Assembly: GCF_001514235.1 (NCBI RefSeq)
Contig: NZ_KQ948936.1
Location: forward strand, 186,001 to 250,000
Direction of reading: 5' to 3'
Length of the DNA: 64,000 nt
From: Streptomyces caeruleatus
Lineage (GTDB): Bacteria; Actinomycetota; Actinomycetes; Streptomycetales; Streptomycetaceae
Shown: piece by piece, positions 26,386 to 35,598 of the stretch
Position numbering within the stretch: position 1 is the first letter of the stretch
How the letters are laid out: the number at the start of each line of letters is the position of its first letter
Translations under genes and position numbers: made by a program
Notes under the pieces: generated by a model
What the model saw: the letters and a program-made list of their open reading frames with translations, nothing else
What the model was told of the DNA's origin: nothing
Database searches by the model: none

Positions 26386-28206
26386 ATGGACTCCCAGACC
26401 TCACAGTCATCCCAGACACCTCATACGTTCCAGGTCGACCTGCGTGGTCTGGTGGACCTGCTCTCCCACCATCTCTACTCCAGCCCGAAGGTCTACCTGC
26501 GCGAGCTGTTGCAGAACGCCGTCGACGCCATCACCGCCAGACGCGCCGAGGAGCCAAACGCGCCGGCCAAGGTGCGGTTGTACGCCGAGGCGGGCACCCT
26601 GCGGGTCGAGGACTCCGGGGTCGGGCTCACCGAGGCGGACGTGCACAGCCTCCTCGCGACCATCGGGCGCAGCTCCAAGCGTGCCGAGGGGCTGCAGGAG
26701 GCGCGGTCCGACTTCCTGGGGCAGTTCGGCATCGGTCTGCTGGCCTGTTTCGTGGTCGCCGAGCGGATCCGGGTGGTCAGCCGCAGCGCCCGTACTCCGG
26801 ACGCGCCGCCCGTGGAGTGGACGGCCACGGACGACGGTTCGTACACCGTGCGGACGCTGCCGGACGGCGCCCGCACCGAACCGGGCACCACCGTGCACCT
26901 GGTGGCGCGGGCCGGGGCCGCCGAGTGGCTGGCCGAGGACCGGGTGCTGGCACTGGCCCGGGACTTCGGCTCGCTGCTGCCCTACGACGTCCGGGTCGGC
27001 GACGAGGCGGTCACCGACCTGCCCGCGCCCTGGGACCGGCCCTACCCCTCCCCCGCCAACCGCAGGGTGGCCCTGGCCCGGCACTGCCACGACCTGTTCG
27101 GCTTCACCCCGCTGGACTCGATCGACCTGGACGTGCCGCTCGCGGGGATCCGTGGCGTGGCGTACGTCCTTCCCTCGTCGGTCAGCCCGGCCCAGCGGGC
27201 GGGTCATCGCGTCCACCTCAAGGGCATGCTGCTGACCGAGCGCGCCGAACAGCTGCTGCCCGACTGGGCGTTCTTCGTGCGCTGTGTCCTCGACACGGAC
27301 AGCCTGCGGCCCACCGCCTCGCGCGAGTCGCTGTACGAGGACGAGACGCTGGCGGCCGTACGGGAGGCGCTCGGCGAAAGGATTCGGTCCTGGCTGACGG
27401 GGCTCGCGGCCGGTGATCCGGAACGGCTGGCGGCGTTCCTGGCCGTGCACCACCTGGGCGTGAAATCGCTCGCGCGGCACGACAAGGAGATGCTGCGGAC
27501 GATGCTGCCGTGGCTGCCGTTCGAGACGACCGACGGACGGCTGTCCCTGGAGGAGTTCGCGCAGCGGCACCCGGTCGTGCACTTCACGCGGACCGTCGAG
27601 GAGTACCGGCAGGTCGCGCCGATCGCGTCCGCGCAGGGCGTCGGGGTGATCAACGGCGGTTACACGTACGACAGCGAGCTGGTCGAGGCGCTGCCGTCGG
27701 TGCGGCCGGGCACGGTCGTCGCCGAGCTGGACGCCGACACCGTGACCGCGCACCTGGACTCCGTCGACCCGGCCGAGGAGCTGGCCCTGTCGGGCTTCCT
27801 GGCGGCCGCGCGGGCGAAGCTCGACCCGCTGGGCTGTGACGTCGTGCTGCGCGCCTTCCATCCACTGTCCGTGCCCGCGCTGCACCTCGACGACCGGGCG
27901 GCCCGGCACGAGCAGGCCCGCGCGGAGGCGGAGGAGCAGGCCGACGACCTGTGGGCCGGCATCCTCGGCTCGCTGCGCGGCAGCGCGCCACGCGCGCGTC
28001 TGGTGCTCAACCACCTCAACCCGCTGATCCGGCGGATCAGTTCGCTGGGCGACCCGGAACTGATCGGCACCGCCACCGAGTCCCTGTACGGGCAGGCCCT
28101 GCTGATGGCGCAGCGCCCGCTCAGGCCCGCGGACTCCGCGCTGCTGAACCGGGCCTTCATCGGCCTGCTGGAGTGGGCCACGAACGGCGAGGAGGGCCGC
28201 CGATGA
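26386..28206 (+). CDS. Hsp90-family (HtpG-like) ATPase
   Basis: A 606-residue GHKL-fold chaperone-like protein. The N-terminal ATP site is complete: YLRELLQNAVDA with Glu40 and Asn44, EDSGVGLT with Asp76, and FGQFGIGLLACFVVAERI near residues 111-128. The middle domain carries RVHLKGMLLTERAEQLLPDW and the catalytic-arginine segment PTASRESLYEDE near residue 315. The C-terminal third is more divergent and does not end in an MEEVD-type motif. The ATG at 26386 lacks a good ribosome binding site, and a GTG at 26380 is also possible. It is coupled to the TPR gene by a 4-bp ATGA overlap. Confidence 0.88.
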   Translation: MDSQTSQSSQTPHTFQVDLRGLVDLLSHHLYSSPKVYLRELLQNAVDAITARRAEEPNAPAKVRLYAEAGTLRVEDSGVGLTEADVHSLLATIGRSSKRAEGLQEARSDFLGQFGIGLLACFVVAERIRVVSRSARTPDAPPVEWTATDDGSYTVRTLPDGARTEPGTTVHLVARAGAAEWLAEDRVLALARDFGSLLPYDVRVGDEAVTDLPAPWDRPYPSPANRRVALARHCHDLFGFTPLDSIDLDVPLAGIRGVAYVLPSSVSPAQRAGHRVHLKGMLLTERAEQLLPDWAFFVRCVLDTDSLRPTASRESLYEDETLAAVREALGERIRSWLTGLAAGDPERLAAFLAVHHLGVKSLARHDKEMLRTMLPWLPFETTDGRLSLEEFAQRHPVVHFTRTVEEYRQVAPIASAQGVGVINGGYTYDSELVEALPSVRPGTVVAELDADTVTAHLDSVDPAEELALSGFLAAARAKLDPLGCDVVLRAFHPLSVPALHLDDRAARHEQARAEAEEQADDLWAGILGSLRGSAPRARLVLNHLNPLIRRISSLGDPELIGTATESLYGQALLMAQRPLRPADSALLNRAFIGLLEWATNGEEGRR

Positions 28207-31172
28207 GCGACGTCACGGACTTCGACTCGCTGCGCCGGGCGATGGCGGACAACTCCGAGGAGCCGGAGGGCCCCGCCCGCAACGCGCGCGCGGAGCAGCT
28301 GCTGGCCGAGGCCGAGAAGCTGACCATCCCGCTCGCCGTGATCGAGGCGCTCGGACACCAGCTGAAGGTCTACAACTACAGCTCCGAAAAGGACAAGATG
28401 TTCGTCCCCTTCGCGCGTCTGCTGCGCATGTGGGACGAGCGGCCCGAGGACTTCGACGAGTACGAGACGCATTCGCTGCACTGGGTCTTCAAGTGGATGT
28501 CGTCCGGCATGCTCGACCAGCCGCACATCCCGCTGGCCTCGATCGAGAAGTGGCTCGGCGAGATGGAGCACCGCTACCGCCTCGCCGGACACTCCGAACG
28601 GGCCGTGCGCAGCGCCGAGTTCAGTGTGGCCGCGCATGTCGGGGACGTGGCCCGGGCCGAGCGGGCCTACGCGGCCTGGCTGGCGGCCGACCGGGACAGC
28701 ATGGCCGACTGCCACGCGTGCGAGCTGCACGGGCAGGGCTGGTGGCAGGCCGAGCGGGGCCGGGACGCCGAGGCGATCCGGCTGTGGGGGCCGGTCCTGG
28801 CGGGCGAGTTCACCTGCGCCCACGAACCGCACACCGTCCTCGCGTCCTCCCTGGTGCCGCTGCTGCGCCTGGGCCGCCTGGACGAGGCCCGCGCCCACCA
28901 TCTGCGGGGTTTCCGGCTCGTACGGGCCATGGAGAGCATGCGCGGCGCCTACGCGGACCACGTGGAGTTCTGCGCGCTCAGCGGCAACGAGGCACGCGGC
29001 CTGGAGCTGCTCGCCGAGCGGCCGACGTACTTCACGGACGACGGGCATCCGCGCAGCAAGCTGGAGTTCATGGCGGTCGTGGCCCTGCTCATGGACCGCC
29101 TGAGTGAGCTGGGACTGGGCGGTCAGCGGGTTCCCGGCCCGGCCGGACGTGACTGGACCGCCCGTGAACTCGCCGTACACGCGCGTGGGGAGGCCCTCGC
29201 GCTGGCGGCGGGATTCGACCGGCGCAACGGCACGGCACACGTCAGCGAGCGGGCACGCGCGCGGATGGACCAGCCGCCGCTGGTGGAACGGCTGCCGCTC
29301 GGGGTGCGTACGACGGCGACACGGTCGGCGGGGGCGGCGGCGCCCGTGCCGGCGGCGGCCACCGTGTCCGGCGGTTCCGAGGGCGCGGCGGAACCCGACC
29401 TCTCCGCGCTCCTCATCGAGGCACGCCGGCTGTCGGACACCTTGCAGCCCCACGCCATCGAGGCCTGGGCGGCGGTCTCGCGGGCCGCCGAGGACGTCGA
29501 GCTGGCCGCCCGCGACCGCGCGGAGATCGCCGATCACCAGGCGATGGACCTGGGCCCGGAGGGCATCGCCCTGTTCGAGGAAGCCGCCGGGCTGTACGCG
29601 GAGGCCGGCGACCCCGGGGAGGCGCTGGCGGCACGCGCGCGTGGAGCGTACGTACGCGCTCTGACCGGCGCTGTGCCCGAGGCCCTCGCGGTGATCGCCG
29701 ACCTGTACGACCGGGTCCTCGCGCTGTACGCCGAGGACGGCACCGGCGTACGGCAGACGGCGGCCGTGCTGATGAGCCGGGCGCGGATCCTGATGCGGCG
29801 GGTGCACGAGGCGGAGGGCGCGACGCAGGAGGCCGCCCTGGCCGACGCCAAGGCCGCCGTCGGCGAGGTGCTCGCGCTCGTGGACGGACAGGCCGGGGAC
29901 GACGTACGGCTGGCCGCACGGGCGGCGGAGGCGCAGGCCATGCTCGCGGAGCTGGCCGCGCTCGCCGGGGACGTGGGGCGGGCCGCGGAGCTGTTCGCGC
30001 GGGCTTCGGAGGCGTTCGTCGGGGCGGGGCTGCCGTGGTTCGCGGTGGAGTACGAGGCCCGGCTGGCGGGTCTCGCGCACCATCTGGGCGACACGGCGGA
30101 GGCCGAACGGGCGCTTCGGGCGGCCCTGGAGCACGGCGGGCCGCACCTGGAGGCGCCTGGACGGGCCCAGCTGCACCTCCAGCTGGCCGAGGTGCTCGGC
30201 GGCCGGGGGCTGGCCGAGGAGGCGGCGGAGCACGCCCTGGAGGCCGCGCACTGGGCCGACGAGGCGGGCGAGAGCCGGACGCTGGGCGCCTGGGCGCGAC
30301 AGCAGCTCGGCGGGTTCCTGTTGCAGCAGGGGCGGTTCGCCGAGGCCGCCGAGGTCCTGGAGTCGGCGCTGCCCGACCTGACCGCCGAGATGCACGGCGA
30401 CGGCGCGGTCGTCCAGACCCAGTGGTGGCTCGGCGACTGTCTGAGCGAGCTCGGCGAACACCGTGAGGCCGCCGAACGCCGCCTTCAGGCCGCCGAGATC
30501 GCCCGGCACTGGCCCGAACAGCACGACCACGCCACGCTCGCCCACCTCGCCGCCGAATCCCTCGGCCACGCCGGCCTGCACACCGAGGCCGACCAGGCGT
30601 ACGCGCGCGCGGACGCCCTGTGGCGCGAGCTCGGCAACGTGCACGGCCTCGTCCGCTCCCTGCGCGCCCGCGCGTGGCTGGCGTTGCGGCCGGCGGACAC
30701 GGCGGGCGGCCGGGACGGCGGGCAGGACACGGCGTCCGCGTTGATGGCGAGCGCGATCAGCGAGTGCACGGCTGCGCTGGACTCGGCGGACGACGAGGAG
30801 GCACGCCGTCGGCTGGTCGGCGAACTCGGCCACACGCACCGGCAGTTCAGCGACCTGCTCGCCCGTTCGGCCACGGAGGACGCCGAGGACGAGTCGATCC
30901 GGGCCGCGCTGGAGGCGGCCCTGGCCCAGGTGACCCAGGCCGTCGCGGTGTTCGCCGCTCTCGGCGACGACGCGCTGCACAGCCGCACCGGCGCCGAACT
31001 CGCCGCGGGCTGGCTGGAGGCCGACCTGAGCCGCCCGGCGCGGGCCGCCGCACGCGCGCGTGCGGTGCTGACCGCGTACGAGGGTCACGACGAGGCCGAC
31101 GAGGCGGCGCGGGAGCGGCGGGCCGAGGCCGAGCAGATGCTTCAGGTGGTGGAGGAACAGGACACCGAGTAG
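28203..31172 (+). CDS. Large TPR-repeat protein coupled to the Hsp90-family gene
   Basis: A 989-residue, Ala/Glu/Leu-rich helical protein. The N-terminal part (residues 1-310) begins SDVTDFDSLRRAMADNSEEP and contains TPR-like pairs (EHRYRLAGHSERAVRSAEFS; WQAERGRDAEAIRLWGPVLA). A low-complexity Ala/Pro/Val linker near residues 365-395 separates it from a long C-terminal superhelix with recognisable TPRs (LAEVLGGRGLAEEAAEHALE; GFLLQQGRFAEAAEVLESAL). No enzymatic domain is visible. Start ATG overlaps the Hsp90 stop (ATGA), so the products are probably made together and may interact. TPR cochaperones of Hsp90 are known in eukaryotes, but extension to this pair is inference. Confidence 0.85.
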   Translation: MSDVTDFDSLRRAMADNSEEPEGPARNARAEQLLAEAEKLTIPLAVIEALGHQLKVYNYSSEKDKMFVPFARLLRMWDERPEDFDEYETHSLHWVFKWMSSGMLDQPHIPLASIEKWLGEMEHRYRLAGHSERAVRSAEFSVAAHVGDVARAERAYAAWLAADRDSMADCHACELHGQGWWQAERGRDAEAIRLWGPVLAGEFTCAHEPHTVLASSLVPLLRLGRLDEARAHHLRGFRLVRAMESMRGAYADHVEFCALSGNEARGLELLAERPTYFTDDGHPRSKLEFMAVVALLMDRLSELGLGGQRVPGPAGRDWTARELAVHARGEALALAAGFDRRNGTAHVSERARARMDQPPLVERLPLGVRTTATRSAGAAAPVPAAATVSGGSEGAAEPDLSALLIEARRLSDTLQPHAIEAWAAVSRAAEDVELAARDRAEIADHQAMDLGPEGIALFEEAAGLYAEAGDPGEALAARARGAYVRALTGAVPEALAVIADLYDRVLALYAEDGTGVRQTAAVLMSRARILMRRVHEAEGATQEAALADAKAAVGEVLALVDGQAGDDVRLAARAAEAQAMLAELAALAGDVGRAAELFARASEAFVGAGLPWFAVEYEARLAGLAHHLGDTAEAERALRAALEHGGPHLEAPGRAQLHLQLAEVLGGRGLAEEAAEHALEAAHWADEAGESRTLGAWARQQLGGFLLQQGRFAEAAEVLESALPDLTAEMHGDGAVVQTQWWLGDCLSELGEHREAAERRLQAAEIARHWPEQHDHATLAHLAAESLGHAGLHTEADQAYARADALWRELGNVHGLVRSLRARAWLALRPADTAGGRDGGQDTASALMASAISECTAALDSADDEEARRRLVGELGHTHRQFSDLLARSATEDAEDESIRAALEAALAQVTQAVAVFAALGDDALHSRTGAELAAGWLEADLSRPARAAARARAVLTAYEGHDEADEAARERRAEAEQMLQVVEEQDTE

Positions 31173-31188
31173 CGGGAGGGGCCGCCCG

Positions 31189-32850
31189 TCACTCCACGCC
31201 GATGAGCAGCAGCGCCCCTTGCCGCCCGCCCCGGTACACCACGGTGTCGACGGCGAGATAGGCCTCACGCACGCGTGCTTCGAGGTGCTCGGCGATCGTC
31301 TCGGGTGCCTCGTCGCCGAGGACGAGGGTGACGAGTTCGCCGCCTGCCGAGAGCATCCGGTCGAGGACGGTCTCGGCGGTGGTGGTGACGTCCGTCCCGA
31401 TCACGGCGACATCGCCGTCGACGAGGCCGAGGACGTCGCCGGCCTGGCAGATGCCGGCCATGGTCCAGGACTGGCGTTCGGCGACGGCGACCTCGGCGTA
31501 ACGGGTCGCGCCGGCCGCCGAGGTCATCGACACGACGTCCTCGTCGAAGCGGCGGTCCGGCTCGTGCACGGCGAGCGCCGCGATGCCCTGGACCGCGGAC
31601 CGGGTCGGGATCAGCGCCACCCGGATGCCCTCCGCGCGGGCCTGCTCGGCCGCCGCGGCCGCCGTGTGGCGCAGTTCGGCGTCATTGGGCAGCAGTACGA
31701 CCTCGCGCGCGTGGGCACGCCGTAGGGCCTGCACGAGTTCCCCGCTCGCGGGCGGCTCCCCGGGGCGCGCGAGGACGGTGGTCGCGCCGGCCTCGCCGTA
31801 CAGCCCGGCCAGTCCCTCACCCGGCACGACGGCGACGACGGCCCGCTGGGCCCGTTCCCTGGGCGGCCGCTCGGCGCCGGTGGTGTGCACATCACCGGCA
31901 CCGAAGTGGGTGATCCGGATCCGGTACGGCCGCCCGGCCTCGACGCCGGCCTCCACGGCGGCCCCCGCGTCGTCGACGTGCACATGGACGTTCCACAGCC
32001 CGTCACCGCCGACGATCACGAGCGAGTCCCCAAGACCGTCGAGCCGCTCCCGGAGCCGGTCCACGGCGGCGTCCTCGGCCTCCAGCAGGTAGATCACCTC
32101 GAAGGCGGGGCCGCTCACGTCCGGGGCGTCGGCGCATTCCTCGGCGTCGGGCTCCACGCGCGTGTGCGCCCCGGACACCACCACGGGGGCCGCCTCCCCC
32201 GTGAACGTCTCCACCAGCGCCCCCAGCACCGCCACCAGCCCTCGTCCTCCGGCGTCGACGACCCCCGCGCGCTCCAGGACCGCCAGTTGCCCGGGCGTGG
32301 CCGCCAGCGCCGCACGAGCCCCCTCGTAGGCCACCCGCGCGACCGCCCCGCAGTCGTCGCCCTCGGCCCCGTCGGCCGCGTCGGCCGCGTCGGCGGCGGC
32401 CGAGGCGACCGTGAGGACCGTGCCCTCGACCGGGTGGGCCACGGCCTGGCGAGCGGAGTCGGCCGCGTGCCGCAGGGCGAGTCGCAGACCGGAGCCGTCG
32501 GTGTGAGCCGTCTCACCGTCGGCGGCGAGCACCTGGGCCATACCCCGCAGCAGTTGGGCGAGGATCGTCCCGGAGTTCCCCCGGGCGCCGATGAGGGCCC
32601 CGTGCGCCATCGCGCGGGCCGCGTCCGCGAGGGTGGGCCTGCCCACGTCGTACGCGGTGAACACGGCCTCCACGGCGGCGACCGCCGATTCCACGGTCAG
32701 GTACAGGTTCGTCCCCGTGTCCCCGTCGGCCACGGGATAGACGTTGATCGCGTCGATCTCCTCACGCGCCCGACCGAGTGACTCCAGCGCGAGGCCGCAC
32801 CAGGTGCGCACCGCGAGAGCATCGAAGAATGTCTGCGGCACCTGCGCCAC
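31189..32850 (-). CDS. DAK/DhaL-domain protein (FakA/YloV-like)
   Basis: A 553-residue protein of the family that includes fatty acid kinase FakA. The N-terminal DhaL nucleotide-binding domain shows INVYPVADGDTGTNLYLT and ALIGARGNSGTILAQLLRGM. A middle region and a DegV-like C-terminal domain follow (VVLLPNDAELRHTAAAAAEQ; VIPTRSAVQGIAAL-like segment). In Firmicutes the partner FakB carries the fatty acid, but none is encoded nearby. The GTG at 32850 has AGGAG 6 bp upstream. The open frame extends much further but through the rpmB promoter region. Placement beside recG and rpmB is conserved in many bacteria. Confidence 0.85.
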   Translation of the reverse strand: MAQVPQTFFDALAVRTWCGLALESLGRAREEIDAINVYPVADGDTGTNLYLTVESAVAAVEAVFTAYDVGRPTLADAARAMAHGALIGARGNSGTILAQLLRGMAQVLAADGETAHTDGSGLRLALRHAADSARQAVAHPVEGTVLTVASAAADAADAADGAEGDDCGAVARVAYEGARAALAATPGQLAVLERAGVVDAGGRGLVAVLGALVETFTGEAAPVVVSGAHTRVEPDAEECADAPDVSGPAFEVIYLLEAEDAAVDRLRERLDGLGDSLVIVGGDGLWNVHVHVDDAGAAVEAGVEAGRPYRIRITHFGAGDVHTTGAERPPRERAQRAVVAVVPGEGLAGLYGEAGATTVLARPGEPPASGELVQALRRAHAREVVLLPNDAELRHTAAAAAEQARAEGIRVALIPTRSAVQGIAALAVHEPDRRFDEDVVSMTSAAGATRYAEVAVAERQSWTMAGICQAGDVLGLVDGDVAVIGTDVTTTAETVLDRMLSAGGELVTLVLGDEAPETIAEHLEARVREAYLAVDTVVYRGGRQGALLLIGVE

Positions 32851-32990
32851 CTGCGCCTCCTTGAGCTGCCGACCGTGGCACGCAGCGTAGACCCAGGGCG
32901 GGTGCGCGCCGGAAGCGGGCCGGGGGCGGGCCCCTGAGCAGGCATGGTAGTTTCGTTGGACTGGCGCAGTCGTTGTATGCTGCTCCGGTT

Positions 32991-33008
32991 GCCCGATGAA
33001 AATCGGGC
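32991..33008 (+). promoter_or_regulatory. Stem-loop in the rpmB leader
   Basis: Perfect 7-bp stem GCCCGAT / ATCGGGC closed by a GAAA (GNRA) tetraloop, 98 bp before the rpmB start. A possible -10 TATGCT lies at 32976-32981, so the stem would form at the 5' end of the transcript. Confidence 0.5.
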
Positions 33009-33051
33009 CGTTCCCCTGGCAGCGCCACTCAGATCTCTGATCGTAGATCCG

Positions 33052-33069
33052 ATCCCGGCATGCCGGGAT
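33052..33069 (+). promoter_or_regulatory. 18-bp perfect palindrome before rpmB
   Basis: ATCCCGGCATGCCGGGAT, self-complementary without a loop, 36 bp upstream of the GTG. It could be a protein-binding DNA site or, in RNA, part of an attenuation structure. Confidence 0.55.
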
Positions 33070-33105
33070 TATCCGTAAGAGCATCTGAAGTCTTTGGAGT
33101 GACCC

Positions 33106-33291
33106 GTGGCTGCCAACTGCGACGTCTGCGGCAAGGGGCCGGGCTTCGGCAACAACATCTCGCACTCGCACCGCCGTACGTCCCGTCGCTGGAACCCGAA
33201 CATCCAGCGCGTCCGTACCGTGGTCGGCGGGACGCCGAAGCGCGTGAACGCCTGCACCTCGTGCATCAAGGCCGGCAAGGTCTCGCGCTGA
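33106..33291 (+). CDS. rpmB: Ribosomal protein bL28
   Basis: A 61-residue large-subunit protein, AANCDVCGKGPGFGNNISHS, with zinc-ligand cysteine pairs CDVC and CTSC, so it is the zinc-binding form. The GTG at 33106 follows GGAG. A structured leader precedes it and a canonical intrinsic terminator follows it, so it is a monocistronic unit. Confidence 0.97.
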   Translation: MAANCDVCGKGPGFGNNISHSHRRTSRRWNPNIQRVRTVVGGTPKRVNACTSCIKAGKVSR

Positions 33292-33333
33292 CGCCCACAG
33301 CTGAGCGCGCGGCCACTGCTGGTTCGCTGCAGT

Positions 33334-33364
33334 AAGCCGGTCCACCTCGGTGGACCGGCTTTTT
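33334..33364 (+). terminator. Intrinsic terminator of rpmB
   Basis: Stem AAGCCGGTCCA / TGGACCGGCTT with a 6-nt loop, followed by TTT. Classic rho-independent structure. Confidence 0.92.
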
Positions 33365-33381
33365 GCTGTGCCCGAAAGTCG

Positions 33382-34173
33382 CTAGGAGCGCTCGCGGAAC
33401 CGCCACCCGTGGTCCACCGGCCCGATCCCCCCGCCGAGCGCGAACCCCGCCTTGATCGCCCCGGTGACGTACTCCTTGGCCGCTGCCACCGCCTCCGGCA
33501 CGGACAGCCCCTTGGCGAGTCCCGAGGCGATGGCCGAGGCGAGCGTGCAGCCCGTGCCGTGGGTGTGCCGGTTGTCGTATCGGGGCGCCCGCAGCCAGTG
33601 CTCCGCGGAGCCGTCGGTCAGCAGGTCCACGGCGTCCCCGGACAGATGGCCGCCCTTGATCAGCACCCAGCGCGGCCCGTACGCCAGCACGGCCGCCGCG
33701 GCCTGACGCAGCTGCTCCTCCCCCTCGACCCGGACGCCGGTGAGCTGCGCCACCTCGTCGAGGTTGGGCGTCGCCACGGTCGCCACCGGCAGCAGTTTCG
33801 TGCGTACGGAGTCCAGCGCCGAGGCCGCGAGCAGCGGGTCCCCGTGCTTGGAGACGCCGACCGGGTCGACGACCGCCGGCGCGTCCGTGCCCCCGATCAA
33901 CTCGGCCACCGTCTCGACGAGTTCGGCGGACGCCAGCATCCCCGTCTTGATCGCCTGGACGCCGATGTCGTCGACGACGCTGCGGTACTGGGCGCGTACG
34001 GCCTCCACGGGCAGTTCCCAAGCGCCCTGCACGCCGAGGGAGTTCTGCGCGGTGACCGCGGTGATCACGCTCATGCCGTGCACCCCGAGCGCCAGCATCG
34101 TCTTCAGGTCGGCCTGGATGCCCGCCCCGCCGCCCGAGTCGGAGCCCGCCACCGTGAGGACGTTCGGGATCAT
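33382..34173 (-). CDS. thiD: Hydroxymethylpyrimidine (phosphate) kinase ThiD
   Basis: Phosphorylates HMP and HMP-phosphate for thiamine synthesis. The 263-residue ribokinase-fold protein shows VAGSDSGGGAGIQADLKT at the N terminus, ATPNLDEVAQLTG, KGGHLSGDAVDLL, and the anion-hole/catalytic motif THGTGCTLASAIASGLAKG. The ATG at 34173 overlaps the thiL stop (ATGA), giving a thiL-thiD operon. Confidence 0.96.
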   Translation of the reverse strand: MIPNVLTVAGSDSGGGAGIQADLKTMLALGVHGMSVITAVTAQNSLGVQGAWELPVEAVRAQYRSVVDDIGVQAIKTGMLASAELVETVAELIGGTDAPAVVDPVGVSKHGDPLLAASALDSVRTKLLPVATVATPNLDEVAQLTGVRVEGEEQLRQAAAAVLAYGPRWVLIKGGHLSGDAVDLLTDGSAEHWLRAPRYDNRHTHGTGCTLASAIASGLAKGLSVPEAVAAAKEYVTGAIKAGFALGGGIGPVDHGWRFRERS

Positions 34174-35138
34174 GACTCGATGTCCCCGCCGAAGTGGTCC
34201 CAGCCACCCTTCTTGGTCCACGGGGCCCCGTCCACCGTCACGTGGGGCAGCGCGGAGGGGTTGAGGACCTCGCCGATGACCTTCCAGCGGGCCGGGAGCT
34301 TCACGTCCGGCGGGAAGGTCGCCACGATCGCGTGGTCCTCGCCCCCGGTCAGCACCCACTGCATGGGGTCGACGCCGACGGCCTGCCCGATGTCGTTCAT
34401 CTGGGTCGGGATGTCGATCGCGCCGGAGCGGATGTCGATCCGGACCTTGCTGGCCTCCGCGATGTGCCCGAGGTCGGCGATCAACCCGTCGCTGACGTCG
34501 CACATCGCGGTCGCGCCGAGCCCCGCGGCGGCCGGACCCGCGTGATACGGCGGCTCGGGGCGCCGATGGGCCTCCACGAAGGCGCGCGGCGAGCGGAAAC
34601 CGCGGGCCAGCACGGCGTATCCGGCGGCGGACCAGCCCAGCCAGCCGGTCACCGCCACGAGGTCACCGGGCTGCGCGCCGGCCCGCGTCACGGGCTCCTG
34701 GTTGCGCAGATCGCCGAGCGCGGTGATCGACACCATGATCGAGTCACCCCGTACGACGTCACCGCCGACCACGGAGGCACCCGCGACCTGGCACTCGTCG
34801 CGCAGGCCGTCCATCAGCTCGGTCGGCCAGGTCACCGGGAGTTCGGCCGGCACGACCAGGCCGAGCAGCAGCGCGGTCGGTACGGCGCCCATGGCGGCGA
34901 TGTCCGCGAGGTTCTGCGCGGCGGCCTTGCGGCCGACGTCGTAGGCCGTGGACCAGTCGCGGCGGAAGTGCCGCCCCTCCAGCAGGATGTCGGTGCTGGC
35001 GACCACCCTGCGGTCGGGCGCGGCCACCACCGCGGCGTCGTCGCCGGGGCCGACCCGGACCGCCGGGGTGGTGGTGAGACGGGAGGTGAGCTCCCTGATG
35101 AGCCCGAACTCGCCGAGCTCACCAACAGTGCCCTTCAT
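34170..35138 (-). CDS. thiL: Thiamine-monophosphate kinase ThiL
   Basis: Converts thiamine phosphate to thiamine pyrophosphate with ATP. The 322-residue protein has GELGEFGLIRELTSRL, the ATP/metal-binding GPGDDAAVV, STDILLEGRHF, VGGDVVRGDSIMVSITALG and the C-terminal WVLTGGEDHAIVATFP. The ATG at 35138 is preceded by AAGGGG. It is the first gene of thiL-thiD. No TPP riboswitch is evident in the 206 bp upstream. Confidence 0.96.
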   Translation of the reverse strand: MKGTVGELGEFGLIRELTSRLTTTPAVRVGPGDDAAVVAAPDRRVVASTDILLEGRHFRRDWSTAYDVGRKAAAQNLADIAAMGAVPTALLLGLVVPAELPVTWPTELMDGLRDECQVAGASVVGGDVVRGDSIMVSITALGDLRNQEPVTRAGAQPGDLVAVTGWLGWSAAGYAVLARGFRSPRAFVEAHRRPEPPYHAGPAAAGLGATAMCDVSDGLIADLGHIAEASKVRIDIRSGAIDIPTQMNDIGQAVGVDPMQWVLTGGEDHAIVATFPPDVKLPARWKVIGEVLNPSALPHVTVDGAPWTKKGGWDHFGGDIES

Positions 35139-35344
35139 TGCCCTTACGCCCCTTCTGTCCCTGTCCGCACCCGGTCGCGCGTCACTTCGGTCCTCGCTAC
35201 GGTCGAGGTGTACGTCAACTTCTGTCGTGCCGGCACCCCGGCGCGCAAGCCCCGGCCATCGCAGGTCTCCCCGCGGCGAGCGGCGACGCGATACCGTGGC
35301 GTTCCTTTTCCCCACATGATCCTCGTGGCCGCCCTGGAGGTTCC

Positions 35345-35578
35345 GTGGTACAGGCGTACATCCTGATCCAGACGGAGGTCGGCAAGGCGTCGACCGTCGC
35401 CGAGACGATCAGCAAGATCCCTGGAGTCATCCAGGCCGAGGACGTGACAGGACCGTACGACGTCATCGTGCGCGCCCAGGCCGACACGGTCGACGACCTG
35501 GGTCGCATGGTGGTCGCGAAGGTCCAGCAAGTGGACGGCATCACCCGCACCCTGACCTGCCCGGTCGTACATCTGTAG
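35345..35578 (+). CDS. Stand-alone Lrp/AsnC effector (RAM) domain protein
   Basis: A 77-residue protein consisting only of the Lrp/AsnC ligand-binding domain: VQAYILIQTEVGKASTVAET, then a GPYDVIVRAQ motif and a TRTLTCPVVHL C terminus. The DNA-binding helix-turn-helix is absent, so it cannot bind DNA alone. It may bind amino acids or form mixed assemblies with full-length Lrp proteins. The GTG at 35345 has GGAGG 4 bp upstream. It is divergent from thiL. Confidence 0.88.
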   Translation: MVQAYILIQTEVGKASTVAETISKIPGVIQAEDVTGPYDVIVRAQADTVDDLGRMVVAKVQQVDGITRTLTCPVVHL

Positions 35579-35598
35579 CCCCCGTCTACCCTTGGCCG

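Noticed and set aside
31173..31188. Possible terminator between the TPR gene and the DAK gene
   Set aside because: Only 16 bp separate the convergent stops and no hairpin is visible there.
32851..33345. Long N-terminal extension of the DAK-domain protein
   Set aside because: It would run antisense through rpmB and its leader; the GTG at 32850 has a proper AGGAG and family-like N terminus.
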